64,000 bases of DNA from CAZDBA01 sp965224765 (GTDB taxonomy: Bacteria; Planctomycetota; Planctomycetia; Pirellulales; Pirellulaceae): the NCBI GenBank assembly GCA_965224765.1, contig CBDDAC010000023.1, positions 1-64,000 on the forward strand. Reading direction: 5' to 3'. The notes under the pieces are model-generated. The model had not been told where the DNA came from. It searched no databases and saw only the letters and a list, made by a program, of their open reading frames with translations. Shown here in pieces: positions 35,792 through 45,370 of the stretch (within the stretch, counting starts at the first letter, position 1; each line of letters starts with the position of its first letter). Position numbers and translations under genes: made by a program.

Positions 35792-36514
35792 TTAAGTCAC
35801 CATCGAGTCTTTGCCTACGCCAATAATTGCCGCCACAACCACGGCCGCTGTTTCGACACGCAGGATCGATCTCCCCAAACGTATCGCGGTAAATCCGTTT
35901 GACTGGGCGAGTTCGTTTTCTGTTTGACTGAATCCGCCCTCTGGACCTATCGCGACCAGGATCTTCATCGCAGGAACAATCTGACCAATCGATGTGCTTT
36001 CACCATGCGTTGTGGCGATTAGCTTTTGATAGTCAGTATACTTGGAATCACTACAAAGTTCGGCCAGGCGAACACTGGATTCAATCTCCATCAAACGGTT
36101 GCGTTCACATTGCTTGCATGCGTTAATCACAGACTTGTGCAAACGCCCGATGGCCTTGTCAGACGGCTGAGCGACGGAGCGTTCTGTGACAAGCGGAATC
36201 AAACTCTTCACACCAACTTCGACAAGTTTCTCAATCAGAAATTTTTGTCGATCCCCCTTGGGCAAGGCCACAGCAAACACAAGTACGACCGGCAACTCGC
36301 GATCAACCTCGGACCGCTCAAGAATTTTGAGCTGAACCTCACGTCGATTCATGGACTCAATTTCGGCCCGAGCCTCCCAGTTGCGTCCATCAAAGAGGAC
36401 AACTTCCTGACCCACCTTGAATCGCATCACATTGATCAGATGGTGCGCCTGATCCTCGGCCAGCACGGCTTGGTCAGATTGAAGAGATTCGCTGCAGAAA
36501 AATCGATGAGCCAT
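35792..36514 (-). CDS. rsmE: 16S rRNA m3U1498 methyltransferase RsmE
   Basis: A 240-residue SPOUT methyltransferase that methylates N3 of U1498 in 16S rRNA using SAM. The N-terminal PUA-like part has HLINVMRFKVGQEVVLFDG. The C-terminal knot has the family signatures LPKGDRQKFLIEKLVEVGV, INACKQCERN, AIGPEGGFSQTE and LGRSILRVETA. Length is normal for the family. It is monocistronic. Confidence 0.95.
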   Translation of the reverse strand: MAHRFFCSESLQSDQAVLAEDQAHHLINVMRFKVGQEVVLFDGRNWEARAEIESMNRREVQLKILERSEVDRELPVVLVFAVALPKGDRQKFLIEKLVEVGVKSLIPLVTERSVAQPSDKAIGRLHKSVINACKQCERNRLMEIESSVRLAELCSDSKYTDYQKLIATTHGESTSIGQIVPAMKILVAIGPEGGFSQTENELAQSNGFTAIRLGRSILRVETAAVVVAAIIGVGKDSMVT

Positions 36515-36617
36515 GGATTTGGTCGTATAAACGTGGGAAATGATTGCACTGGTTGAATTGCGTTAAAAAGTTAGAATAGCGACTTGCGAAATTATTGCAG
36601 GCTCCTCAGGCAACACA

Positions 36618-37319
36618 ATGACCGAAGTGATCTACAAACAGGACGAAGGCGAAGACATTGTAGTCGACCTCCGCGATCCCTACTGGGCAGCCGTTCTGGC
36701 TTGGCTCTGGCCAGGTGCAGGACATCTGTATCAGCGCCGTTTCCCTAAAGCCTTCCTGTTTATGGCCTGCATACTCAGCACGTACTTCGCTGGACTCGCC
36801 CTCGGCGAAGGCCGCGTTGTTTACGCGTCAATGAAAACGAATGATTTTCGGTGGCAATACTTCTGCCAGCTGGGCGTTGGAATACCTGCAATGCCCGCCA
36901 TGGTCCAGTCCATGGCTACCGCAGAAAAAGACAAAAACGGCAATCGCCAAGATCCATTCTTTGTCCTTTGCGAACGCTACCCCAAAGATTTCTCCAGCAA
37001 AAACCCGGACCTCGAAGTCTTTGACTATCACAAGGTAGACCCAAAAAAGAAAGTTCCCGCTGGAACCCAAACCTACAAAGATGGATTCATGGCACCGCCC
37101 GACGGTCCGCTTTCGGTGAACAACAACGACGTTCTCGGGCAGTGGCACTCCGAACTCAAACACTTTTTCGAGATCGGGACATTGTTTACGATTGTGGCCG
37201 GATTGTTAAACCTTCTCGCCGTCTATGACGCCTTTTCTGGACCCGCAATTATTACGCCAGAAGAACGCGAAGAAATGGAAAAGAAAAAGCTCAAGAAGAA
37301 AAAGAAAAGCGAAGGATAG
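36618..37319 (+). CDS. DUF6677-like membrane protein
   Basis: A 233-residue protein with three or four hydrophobic segments: LAWLWPGAGHLYQRRFPKAFLFMACIL (a TM2-like module with the GHLYQ..R pattern), STYFAGLALGEGRVVYAS, and LFTIVAGLLNLLAVYDAFSG near the end. The tail is Lys-rich. It resembles the planctomycete DUF6677 family; the role is unknown. It is followed four bases later by a small membrane protein gene. Confidence 0.7.
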   Translation: MTEVIYKQDEGEDIVVDLRDPYWAAVLAWLWPGAGHLYQRRFPKAFLFMACILSTYFAGLALGEGRVVYASMKTNDFRWQYFCQLGVGIPAMPAMVQSMATAEKDKNGNRQDPFFVLCERYPKDFSSKNPDLEVFDYHKVDPKKKVPAGTQTYKDGFMAPPDGPLSVNNNDVLGQWHSELKHFFEIGTLFTIVAGLLNLLAVYDAFSGPAIITPEEREEMEKKKLKKKKKSEG

Positions 37320-37323
37320 ATCC

Positions 37324-37548
37324 ATGTTATTCCATTTCACTTCGACACTGCTTCTTGCTCAATCTGCAATGGATGCTCGCATCTGGTGGTCCATGCCATT
37401 GATTGCGGTGATCAGTTTGGTCTACGGCGCAACTCGACACGAAAACGTTCGCGAAGTTCTTATCCACGCCTGGAAGTCGGCGGTTTGGGTCGTCAGCTTT
37501 ATGCTGGTAATCTTTGCGGTGATTTGGCTGGCAGGCTATTGGAACTAG
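37324..37548 (+). CDS. small membrane protein
   Basis: 74 residues with two hydrophobic helices (ARIWWSMPLIAVISLVYGA and AVWVVSFMLVIFAVIWLAGY). ATG 37324 has AAGGA upstream and lies four bases after the preceding stop, indicating coupling with the DUF6677-like gene. No family was recognised. Confidence 0.65.
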   Translation: MLFHFTSTLLLAQSAMDARIWWSMPLIAVISLVYGATRHENVREVLIHAWKSAVWVVSFMLVIFAVIWLAGYWN

Positions 37549-37599
37549 ACCGTCGCTCTAGCCAACGTCCCGACGCGCAAGTGTCACCGATAGACGATT

Positions 37600-37956
37600 T
37601 TACCTTGCGGTCAATTCGACCGCATGCCCATCAAGATCTCGCACAACCGCTCGGCGCCCCCATTTTGAATCAGCGGGTTGAGTTAATACCTCAACTTCAA
37701 ACTCAGCCAAACGTGCCACGGTTTCGTCAACGGATTTCACGCAGAAACCCATTCGCGTACCCAGGGTACTTTTGCCCTCTTTCTCAGGATAGATCTCAAA
37801 CACCAGGCCGCCAATCTCGGCCGCATAGTGCAGTGGACCTCGACCGTGCGAATGCAGCTCAAACTCAAGTCCAAAGCATTGATAAAATTTCACGGCGCGG
37901 TGAATATCACGAGAGCGAACAACAAGCAGATTGACAACCGGCGATACAGTATCCAT
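37600..37956 (-). CDS. glyoxalase/VOC-family protein
   Basis: A 118-residue single VOC domain with the paired beta-alpha-beta-beta-beta modules: VVRSRDIHRAVKFYQCFGLEFELH, HYAAEIGGLVFEIYP, MGFCVKSVDETVARL and VVRDLDGHAVELT. Glu in FEIYP and in AVELT sit at usual metal positions, but the substrate is unknown. Convergent with the small membrane protein gene. Confidence 0.85.
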   Translation of the reverse strand: MDTVSPVVNLLVVRSRDIHRAVKFYQCFGLEFELHSHGRGPLHYAAEIGGLVFEIYPEKEGKSTLGTRMGFCVKSVDETVARLAEFEVEVLTQPADSKWGRRAVVRDLDGHAVELTAR

Positions 37957-38263
37957 TGGTTAATGCGGTTCCTCTCAAAAAAAAATGGCAAAGCCCATGG
38001 AAAACGAGTAGCGAGTGAATTGTATTGGCCAGACCTCGTGGAGGAAACCAAGCTCAATTCAAAGCCAAATAAACTCATGCGCTCCGGCTTGTGGCATTTT
38101 TTCCGGATATTAGGGATCAGGAAGCCAAGGGAAAGTTTGCGGGCTGGCTGCCCGATAATCACTCTTGAAGCGCGAGTTGACACCTGTGACTGTCCAGCGT
38201 TTCCAATGGATTGCAAGACAGCTGATGGAACAGCGCATTACGGAACATTCCGGAGTCTTGGAA
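37957..38263. other. intergenic, nothing clear
   Basis: About 300 bases before the receiver-domain gene. A TTG at 38165 would extend that gene by 33 residues without matching the family. No repeat or RNA was seen. Confidence 0.4.
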
Positions 38264-38737
38264 ATGAAAAACCTGAGCGCCCCAGTAATCCTGGTCATTG
38301 ATGCCAACGCACTGAGTCTTACAGCGACCTCAGCTGCCTTAAACTGTCAGCAATACGACGTCATTTGCGCGAAAAACGCTCAAGCTGCATTTGAAACCTG
38401 TAACCAAACCAGCCTCGACATGATCGTATGTGATGTGGCATTGGAGCGGGAAAATGACGGATACGACTTGATTGATCAACTCAAACGATTGCCAGAAATT
38501 TCTGATGTCCCCGTAGTTTTCGTGTCCGCTGGACAAGTGACCGACGTGATTAGTCGATCGACCAGCAGCGGAACAAACTATCACTTGAAGAAACCCTTCA
38601 ACCCGCAGGAACTATTCGACTTGATCGAGAAAGCCCTCTGGCTTCCGCACCTTGTCGAATCGCATATCAACAAACCGCACATTCCGTTTTCACCGAATTC
38701 CGTCAAGTCGACCTCGAACACTCATTTATTTAACTAA
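38264..38737 (+). CDS. stand-alone receiver-domain response regulator
   Basis: About 157 residues with one CheY-like receiver: acidic site VILVIDANALSL (one acid instead of the usual pair), phosphoacceptor Asp in DMIVCDVALERENDGYDL, Ser in VVFVSAGQ, and the conserved Lys in HLKKPFNPQEL. A disordered tail of about 35 residues replaces an output domain. ATG 38264 is chosen since the receiver starts seven residues later. It sits just before the Tad locus, so a role in pilus control is possible but not shown. Confidence 0.8.
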   Translation: MKNLSAPVILVIDANALSLTATSAALNCQQYDVICAKNAQAAFETCNQTSLDMIVCDVALERENDGYDLIDQLKRLPEISDVPVVFVSAGQVTDVISRSTSSGTNYHLKKPFNPQELFDLIEKALWLPHLVESHINKPHIPFSPNSVKSTSNTHLFN

Positions 38738-38863
38738 CGATGGTCGTTGACCGAATTCAGTATTCAGCGTTTTGAGGGCTTAGACTTTCAAAGCGTTTTT
38801 TTATGCGCGACAACTTCTTGGGGCCAATTCGAATTATGATAAAAAGAGAGGGGATCGAACATT

Positions 38864-38880
38864 TGATCAACCATTGATCA
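38864..38880. promoter_or_regulatory. 17-bp palindrome upstream of cpaF
   Basis: TGATCAA-CCA-TTGATCA lies 25 bases before the cpaF ATG. It could be an operator for the Tad locus or a small RNA hairpin; no regulator is assigned. Confidence 0.3.
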
Positions 38881-38905
38881 TTGCACGCACGTCAAAGGAA
38901 CACCC

Positions 38906-40024
38906 ATGTCAAAACTCGCTGTCTACGAAGCAACTTTGAGGTTCTTCCTTTCGCCAATCAATATCTACCTTGATGACCCGGAAATCACCGAGGTCATGGT
39001 CAACGGACATGACCAGATTTACATCGAACGCGGCGGCCAAATTGAAGAGACTCCAGCGGTTTTTGCCAGCGAAGGTGCATTGCGCTCCGCCATCAACAAC
39101 CTGGCTCAGTCCGTGGGGCGAATCATCTCCAACGACCGGCCCATTCTCGATGCGAGACTTCCAGACGGGTCTCGAGTCCACGCGATCATTCCGCCGAGCT
39201 CTCGGGTTGGAACCTGTTTGACGATCCGTAAGTTCTCCAAGACTCCACTGACGATGGAGGACCTGATTCGTTTTGGAAGCTTGACTCCTTCAGCCAACGA
39301 GTTCCTTAGTCTCTGTGTCCAACTCCGAAAGAATATCATTATTTCCGGTGGAAGTGGAACCGGAAAAACCTCGATGTTGGGAGCTCTGTCTCGGGCAATT
39401 CCGGAAACGGAGCGAATCATCGTCATCGAAGACACGTCGGAACTTCGCCTCTTTCAACAACATACGATCTTTTTGGAAACACAACCTGCCACGAGAAAGA
39501 ATCAAACGGACATCACGGTTCGCGAGTTGTTTCGCTCCTCATTGAGAATGCGACCGGATCGAATCGTGGTGGGCGAAGTGCGAGGTGGTGAAGCCTTGGA
39601 TTTGATCCAGTCCATGATTAGTGGACACGAAGGCAGTCTATCCACGGTTCACGCGAGCTCCGCTTTTGATGCCTTGGTTCGATTGGAGACCCTCTCCCTA
39701 ATGTCGGAAATCGACATTCCCATCTATGTCGCCCGATCCCAGGTCGCCTCCGCGATTGATGTGGTGGTTCAGCTGACCCGTTCCAATGAATCAGGCAGGC
39801 GAAGAGTCAGTCGCATTAGCGAGATCCATCGCCTGAATGCAGACAATCAATATGAAACTTCCGATCTGTATGGACTGACGGGAGTCGAGTCAACAGCCTC
39901 GGTACCGGGTTCCCACCTGGAGCTAAAACCCACTGGACAGTTACCGTCGTTTGCCAAGGAGCCATTCCTACACGGCATGTCGGAAAAAATTATTGAGTCG
40001 ACCGGTATGTGGAAGAAAAACTAA
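38906..40024 (+). CDS. cpaF: CpaF/TadA-type secretion ATPase (short form)
   Basis: A 372-residue type IV/II secretion ATPase of the CpaF/TadA family, which powers Flp pilus assembly. Motifs: ITEVMVNGHDQIYIE, PILDARLPDGSRVHAIIPP, Walker A SGGSGTGKTSML, Asp box VIEDTSELRLF, Walker B PDRIVVGEVRGGEALDLI and His box GSLSTVHA. It lacks the long N-terminal region of the second copy at 46194. AAGGA precedes the ATG. It opens the Tad locus. Confidence 0.9.
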   Translation: MSKLAVYEATLRFFLSPINIYLDDPEITEVMVNGHDQIYIERGGQIEETPAVFASEGALRSAINNLAQSVGRIISNDRPILDARLPDGSRVHAIIPPSSRVGTCLTIRKFSKTPLTMEDLIRFGSLTPSANEFLSLCVQLRKNIIISGGSGTGKTSMLGALSRAIPETERIIVIEDTSELRLFQQHTIFLETQPATRKNQTDITVRELFRSSLRMRPDRIVVGEVRGGEALDLIQSMISGHEGSLSTVHASSAFDALVRLETLSLMSEIDIPIYVARSQVASAIDVVVQLTRSNESGRRRVSRISEIHRLNADNQYETSDLYGLTGVESTASVPGSHLELKPTGQLPSFAKEPFLHGMSEKIIESTGMWKKN

Positions 40025-40235
40025 ACGACGCTTGTTTTGAGCCGCAACGATACATCATGTGATCTCGATTAAATGACGCAAAAACATAACGATTCGGTCG
40101 GCCATTGTCGTGCAGACAAAAAAACTATCCCAAGAATCGTCTTGAATTCGGGAGTTTCGCGTGTTCCACTAGGTAGGGGTGCGTTTTTCGCAATTCGGAT
40201 TCGAAATCGCAACAACGTTGTATAATCAAACGCAG

Positions 40236-40415
40236 ATGAAACGATTTCAAAATCAACGCCAGTCAAATCAACGACGGGGTGCGTCATCATTGGACACCAT
40301 CCTCGTTCTGGGAGTGATCCTTCCACTGGTCTTGTTTTTGTTCACCGTCGTCCCAAGAATGATTCAGTTGGTTTACGAAATGACAGTTGTCCTCGTCAAT
40401 TCACCTCTGCTTTAG
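40236..40415 (+). CDS. small Flp-like pilin candidate
   Basis: 59 residues: basic N-terminus ending RRGASSLDT, then one long hydrophobic helix (ILVLGVILPLVLFLFTVVPRMIQLVY). This is the shape of an Flp prepilin, cleaved after Gly, but position +5 is Asp instead of the usual Glu. It lies just before a better Flp candidate and the prepilin peptidase. Confidence 0.65.
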   Translation: MKRFQNQRQSNQRRGASSLDTILVLGVILPLVLFLFTVVPRMIQLVYEMTVVLVNSPLL

Positions 40416-40449
40416 TCATTGATAGTTGAGTTCAGAACGGAGCAACAGA

Positions 40450-40659
40450 ATGAGCATGATCAAGAATTTCCGCCGCTTGCTGGCGCGAGTACACAACGAC
40501 GAAAAAGGTGGAGAAAGCCTGGAAACCATTTTGCTGATCGGAGCAATTGCGCTTCCCATTTTGATCTTCTTGATTTTGGTAGCCTGGCCGCGCGTCAAGA
40601 TCTATTTCAATCAAGGCATGGATGATCTGGAATCGGGTGCCGATGCCGCCCGACAGTAG
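40450..40659 (+). CDS. Flp-type pilin
   Basis: 69 residues with a class IVb prepilin signal: KGGESLETILLIGAIALPILIFLILV, with Gly at the cleavage site and Glu at +5. A short polar tail follows. GGAG precedes ATG 40450. It probably forms the main pilus subunit, processed by the peptidase encoded four bases downstream. Confidence 0.78.
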   Translation: MSMIKNFRRLLARVHNDEKGGESLETILLIGAIALPILIFLILVAWPRVKIYFNQGMDDLESGADAARQ

Positions 40660-40662
40660 ACC

Positions 40663-41217
40663 ATGATCGCAACCTGGTTCTTGCTTGGGTTTATGTTGCT
40701 GGCTACGGTCACCGATGTCAAAGACCAAAAGATCTATAATTGGACAACCTATCCGGGAATCATTGTCGCATTGGTTTTGGCCGCGATTGGCAGCGTTTGG
40801 GGTTGGGTCGATATTGCGATCGTGGATATCGGAGAAAGCCTGCTTGGGTTTCTATTCGCTGGTGGCATGATGCTGCTTTGTTTCGTCTTGTTTCAGATTG
40901 GTGGTGGGGATGTGAAACTGCTCGCGATGGTGGGTGCTTTTCTGGGCCCGATGGCCGGTATTGAAACCGTGTTGTGGACATTTGTTTTGGGAGGCGCGAC
41001 CGCGTTGATCATTCTGATCTGGAGACTGGGAGCAGTTTGTTTACTGCGTCGCATCTATCAGCAAGTGATGAACAAGCTGAGTATTGGCAAATGGGGTCCT
41101 CTAACTGAAGAAGAGAACCTCCAACTCAAGATGCCTCTTTATCTTGCCCCCAGCGCATTTCTGGGAGTCCTGGTTGTCCGATTTTCCATCATCAAAGAAT
41201 TAGTTGGGGCAATTTAA
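40663..41217 (+). CDS. cpaA: prepilin peptidase (TadV/CpaA, A24 family)
   Basis: A 184-residue polytopic aspartyl protease that cleaves Flp prepilins at the inner membrane. The two catalytic Asp motifs are present: TDVKDQKIYN near the N-terminus and GGGDVKLLAMVGAFLG in the middle. It is short, as is usual for CpaA/TadV, with no methylase domain. Its stop overlaps the next start. Confidence 0.88.
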   Translation: MIATWFLLGFMLLATVTDVKDQKIYNWTTYPGIIVALVLAAIGSVWGWVDIAIVDIGESLLGFLFAGGMMLLCFVLFQIGGGDVKLLAMVGAFLGPMAGIETVLWTFVLGGATALIILIWRLGAVCLLRRIYQQVMNKLSIGKWGPLTEEENLQLKMPLYLAPSAFLGVLVVRFSIIKELVGAI

Positions 41218-42146
41218 TGCTGCAGAATGCGATCCTATCCTGCTGGCCCTGGGCGGTTCTACTCATTGGAGCAGTCGTTGTTGCCAGAATCCTAGTTGGA
41301 GTAAGCGGCGCGAAATTGAATTGGAATCGCTTGCGATCCATTAACCGGTGCCAGGCGGGAAGCGTACAAAGTCTTGCCTTCGTTCTAACGCTCCCGTTTT
41401 TCGTGATGATCATGATGCTGATTGTCCAAGCCAGCCAAGTCATGGTCGCCAACGTTGCCGTTCACTATTCCGCATTTGCTGCTGTCCGCAGTGCTGCCGT
41501 GTGGATTCCAGCGAATGTTAACATTATCGAAGCCGAGAATAGAATCAGCAGCATCGAATGGTTGGAAACAGGGCAGGAGGGTTCACGATATCGCATCGCT
41601 CCCTTTGGCGAAAAGTTTTCCAAAATCAGACAGGCGGCAGTTCTCGCAGTCATGTCACAGGGCCCCTCTCGTGACCTGGGTTACACGCTCGACGCTAATG
41701 GAGAGCAAACAGCATTCGCCCTCGTGAGCTTGTATCAAGGGCTGGACGCTGAATCGGGCACCAACACGCTGATCGCTCGACGGCTACGTAATAAGTTGGC
41801 TTATTCCTATGCCAACACGGATGTTCAAATTGAATTCTGGCATCGATTTGGTCAAAACCGATCCCAACGAGACGCTCCCCTCGAAATCGACTACGACATT
41901 CCGCCCTACCTCGACGAGTTTCAACCCAACGAACTCGGTTGGCAGGACCATCTGACGGCGACTGTAACCTACAACGTCCCGTTGTTGCCGGGGCCGTTGA
42001 GGTTGTTTGCCAATGGCGCCCGAATCGGCGAAACAAGTCGAACCGACGCCAATGGGCAAGCTTATGTTTTTGAGATTGCTGCATCGGCCACACTTGGTAA
42101 TGAAGGTGAAAAACCTCTGATTTCACATTGGCAGGAGGAATTTTGA
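41217..42146 (+). CDS. TadE-like pilus assembly protein
   Basis: A 309-residue protein with two N-terminal hydrophobic segments. The second, after CQAGSVQSLAFVLTLPFFVMIMMLIVQASQ, is the TadE-like pseudopilin helix, and MVANVAVHYSAFAAVRSAAVW follows as in TadE proteins. The rest is periplasmic and of unknown fold. It overlaps its neighbours at both ends. Confidence 0.75.
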   Translation: MLQNAILSCWPWAVLLIGAVVVARILVGVSGAKLNWNRLRSINRCQAGSVQSLAFVLTLPFFVMIMMLIVQASQVMVANVAVHYSAFAAVRSAAVWIPANVNIIEAENRISSIEWLETGQEGSRYRIAPFGEKFSKIRQAAVLAVMSQGPSRDLGYTLDANGEQTAFALVSLYQGLDAESGTNTLIARRLRNKLAYSYANTDVQIEFWHRFGQNRSQRDAPLEIDYDIPPYLDEFQPNELGWQDHLTATVTYNVPLLPGPLRLFANGARIGETSRTDANGQAYVFEIAASATLGNEGEKPLISHWQEEF

Positions 42147-43498
42147 TGCGTCATATACTTTCAAATTCCAGACGGCAAATACAAAATTTTGGTGTATGCA
42201 TCCATCGCGACCAAAACGGATCGATCAGCATCGTTTCCGTTTTTGCCGTGATTTTTTTGGCGTTAGTCTTTGGGATGGTCATGAATATTGGCCGCCACAC
42301 CGATCGAAAAGTCAAAATGCAGCATGGAGCTGACGCGGCGGCCTACACGGGTGGTGTCGTTTTGGCCCGCAGTATGAACACCTTGGCATTCACCAACCAC
42401 TTGTTGGCTGACGTGTTTGGATTGACGGCCTATTTACGCGAAGCTCGTGATCGAAATTCGCAACAACTAAGCGAACCAGTCCTGCAAGCTTGGGTGAGAA
42501 TGGCCCCAACATTCCGGACAGCTCCACTCCCAAAGTTCTCACAACTTACCGATGCGATCCCACCCAAAGTCGTTTTGGAACGTAATCTGATCAGCGTTTT
42601 CAGTGAGCAGAACGCTGCGATATCAGAACAGTTGCTTCCTGTGATGGAAGAAATTTTGGCATTCGAAATGATTCCTGAATTCCAGCGAGCTTTGGTGGCG
42701 GCGACACCACGACTGGCTAATGTTGCTGCAACGGAAATTGCCAGACGGCACGGTGAGGCGGATGCTGGACTAAGCGGTGGAACCGCAATGGCTTGCGTCA
42801 TGTGGCGCACCGATGGAATCCCATTCGGAAACGAATCGTCTGCCGATCTCACAACGCTTCCTGTTGCAGACCCGGTTTTCGATTTCACCGAATTTCAACC
42901 GCGATATTTCCGAAATGCACTAGTGCAACGAAATTCACTTTCGCATCGATATCTCGGCCAGTTAAACAATACAATGCTTCCCGCTTTTGACCGGGTCGCC
43001 AAAATGTCCCAGTTCTCGAACCTTTGGCGCGGCATCACCTGCGGGTACTTGAATGACCTGCTGGCCGAATACCCAGACCGAAATCTCCCTATGCAACTTC
43101 GGGCCAGTCATTTGCAACAAATTTCGCCGAGCGAGTACATTGACCAGGAGTTCATGTTTGTCGGAGTGTCCTACTGGAACTCGATGCCCGAACGATTGCC
43201 GGGACTTTTTCAAAACCCCCACGATTCGGATGACGTGACGTTCACCCAGATTCGACTCTTCATTCCACGCAATCGACTCGTTTATTCCCCAAGCCTACCG
43301 ACAGATCTTGAAATTCATCGCTTGGGCAGGTACACGGCTCGTTCGCTTATCAACCAAAGTTGGACCACGCAAATTGTTCCTGCGACTAACCGAGCGATCC
43401 CTACGATACTACATACACAACCACCTGATTTGACGGTTCAAGCACCAAACCTGGGAGGGCTCAATGTTGAGGGGTTTCGACGTCTTAATACGCACTAA
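42146..43498 (+). CDS. TadG-like pilus assembly protein
   Basis: About 450 residues. An N-terminal Tad-type helix (GSISIVSVFAVIFLALVFGMVMNIGR) is followed by the TadG hallmark KVKMQHGADAAAYTGGVVLARSMN. ATG 42146 is used because AGGAGG lies just upstream and it overlaps the previous TGA; a TTG 18 bases earlier is the longer frame. The large periplasmic part has no von Willebrand motif that I can see. Confidence 0.78.
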   Translation: MRHILSNSRRQIQNFGVCIHRDQNGSISIVSVFAVIFLALVFGMVMNIGRHTDRKVKMQHGADAAAYTGGVVLARSMNTLAFTNHLLADVFGLTAYLREARDRNSQQLSEPVLQAWVRMAPTFRTAPLPKFSQLTDAIPPKVVLERNLISVFSEQNAAISEQLLPVMEEILAFEMIPEFQRALVAATPRLANVAATEIARRHGEADAGLSGGTAMACVMWRTDGIPFGNESSADLTTLPVADPVFDFTEFQPRYFRNALVQRNSLSHRYLGQLNNTMLPAFDRVAKMSQFSNLWRGITCGYLNDLLAEYPDRNLPMQLRASHLQQISPSEYIDQEFMFVGVSYWNSMPERLPGLFQNPHDSDDVTFTQIRLFIPRNRLVYSPSLPTDLEIHRLGRYTARSLINQSWTTQIVPATNRAIPTILHTQPPDLTVQAPNLGGLNVEGFRRLNTH

Positions 43499-44378
43499 GC
43501 CTTTTCCGATTTCCAAGCACGTGCAAAACCGTAAGGGCCTTGCGCCGCTGGAGATGGTTTTAGTACTTCCAATGTTCATGATGATCATGTCGATGATCAT
43601 CGTTTTTGGCTACATGGCCAGCTGGAAGCTGCGTACAGAAACGGTTGCCCGCGATGCAATCTGGCGAGATCGCATCGACCGTTTCGCCAACCGAGAGGCC
43701 AGACAGATCGAATGGCCATCGCCCGAAACAATTGCGACGCGGCCAGGTCAAGACATTGATGCGTTTGACAATGAACCCGAAGTCAATGATCCGATCATCG
43801 CCGGCCCAATTCCCAACGTCAACGTAAAGGCAGAGCTTTTGGATTACAGACGGGGCGTGCGAGAAGGTCTTGCAGAAATCGACCGCGCACCGCCCATCTT
43901 TCCGACACTTGCATCGATCGATTTTCAAGTCACGCATCCAATCCTGGACAATCAATTTCGATATTGGCAACTGGGACATGGAAATTTCCAAAGACGAATC
44001 CCTCTCATTTATGAAATCGAGTTAGACTTCATTCTGAACTCTGCAGGAATGCAAAATGCGGTTTCAGAAATCGATAACGCTCCCTTTCAAACGCAACTTG
44101 AAGCCCTGGATAGTGATCAAGAGTTCATTGACTGGCAGCGATTTGCACCGGACTTCCACCCTCGCATTCGCTCTTTCTGTGAATCCGATCCAGAGTCTGT
44201 ATTGGAGATACAAGTTGCCAGCGTGGCTCAACGAATTGCAGCACTGCCACGAACGATGGCTCGCGCATCGATCCGCCTCTATCAACAACAACTATTGTCA
44301 AACAACCTGTCAGATCCTGCTCGCGCGGAACTTCAAAGGAAAATCGACGCACTTCAAAACTGGCTGAGTACGATATAG
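43464..44378 (+). CDS. TadE-like pseudopilin
   Basis: A 304-residue protein with a proper class IVb signal (KGLAPLEMVLVLPMFMMIMSMIIVFGY; Gly with Glu at +5) and a long polar domain. It overlaps the end of the TadG-like gene by 35 bases, and GGGAGGG stands before the ATG. Probably a minor pilin or adaptor of the Tad machine. Confidence 0.75.
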   Translation: MLRGFDVLIRTKPFPISKHVQNRKGLAPLEMVLVLPMFMMIMSMIIVFGYMASWKLRTETVARDAIWRDRIDRFANREARQIEWPSPETIATRPGQDIDAFDNEPEVNDPIIAGPIPNVNVKAELLDYRRGVREGLAEIDRAPPIFPTLASIDFQVTHPILDNQFRYWQLGHGNFQRRIPLIYEIELDFILNSAGMQNAVSEIDNAPFQTQLEALDSDQEFIDWQRFAPDFHPRIRSFCESDPESVLEIQVASVAQRIAALPRTMARASIRLYQQQLLSNNLSDPARAELQRKIDALQNWLSTI

Positions 44379-44410
44379 TTCGCACCTCCTCAACCTCAGC
44401 AGGACCCACC

Positions 44411-45370
44411 ATGAATACTTCGCACCCAGATCCGCCAACGTCAATCGCGGTTCGAGGTGCGCAAAACTCAAATGGATCCCTGAAAAGCCCAGCCAGTCGT
44501 ATGGTCGGCTTCACCAACAACCTTTTGGCGACTTCGGTGGTCATCGTCGTGGCACTCGCAGTGGGGAACCAACTGATTGCTCTTTGGGGGCGCCCCAGCC
44601 AAAACACCAATAACTCTGCCACCCTGGTTTCCGGATGGCCCGAATTCGAAAATTGTGCAATCGAGTTTGGCAATCGTCCCTACACGATGACACGCCGTTG
44701 CATCCGGGGAGATCGAGAACACGCTGTCCGTTCACTAACGAAAAGTTGCCAGCAGATTCTGCAAACCTCTCCGGCACCTTCAGATACGATGGGAGATGCG
44801 GAAGCGAGGATGATCGACGGTGCGGAAAACCTGACACCCATGGCTTGCGAAAATGGCAAATGGCGATTGTTTCAAGTGAAGAACCCTCAGAATGATAATT
44901 TGCCGATGGTCATCGGACTTCGCGACGACTGTGAGCAGTCACGCTACCACGAAGCGAGTCGCATGGTGACTTGGGGGATTGCCACTCCAACCGGCGAATC
45001 CAGCTGGACGCTGTTCGTGTGCAGATCCTCAGACAACCACAATCCAATTCACAAAAATCCAAAAAATCATGCTGAATTGGTTCCGCACGGCTCTCGAAAG
45101 TCATTGGGAATTTCGGGCGAGCACGGAAGTCAACTTGTTGGCTTCACAGGTGGCGAGCCAACGGCAATCAAGCAATTTTATCAGCAGCTCGCCCAAAAAA
45201 AAATGTGGAAGTTCAACTGGGAACAAACGACATCGGGATGGCAGTGCAAACTGACTCCCGATCCAAATGAATCTTTCGGAGTTCAGATTCAACTAACGCT
45301 CGATGCCAACCAACTCCTGCGAGGGCTCGTGATCGTTCAACCGAAAACCATCCAAGGAAAAACTGAATGA
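44411..45370 (+). CDS. anchored protein in the Tad locus, unknown
   Basis: A 319-residue protein with one membrane helix (about 38-60, NLLATSVVIVVALAVGNQLIALW) and an extracytoplasmic domain containing four or five Cys (about 78-208), which could form disulfides. No family was recognised. Its stop overlaps the CpaB start by four bases, so it is part of the pilus operon. Confidence 0.7.
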   Translation: MNTSHPDPPTSIAVRGAQNSNGSLKSPASRMVGFTNNLLATSVVIVVALAVGNQLIALWGRPSQNTNNSATLVSGWPEFENCAIEFGNRPYTMTRRCIRGDREHAVRSLTKSCQQILQTSPAPSDTMGDAEARMIDGAENLTPMACENGKWRLFQVKNPQNDNLPMVIGLRDDCEQSRYHEASRMVTWGIATPTGESSWTLFVCRSSDNHNPIHKNPKNHAELVPHGSRKSLGISGEHGSQLVGFTGGEPTAIKQFYQQLAQKKMWKFNWEQTTSGWQCKLTPDPNESFGVQIQLTLDANQLLRGLVIVQPKTIQGKTE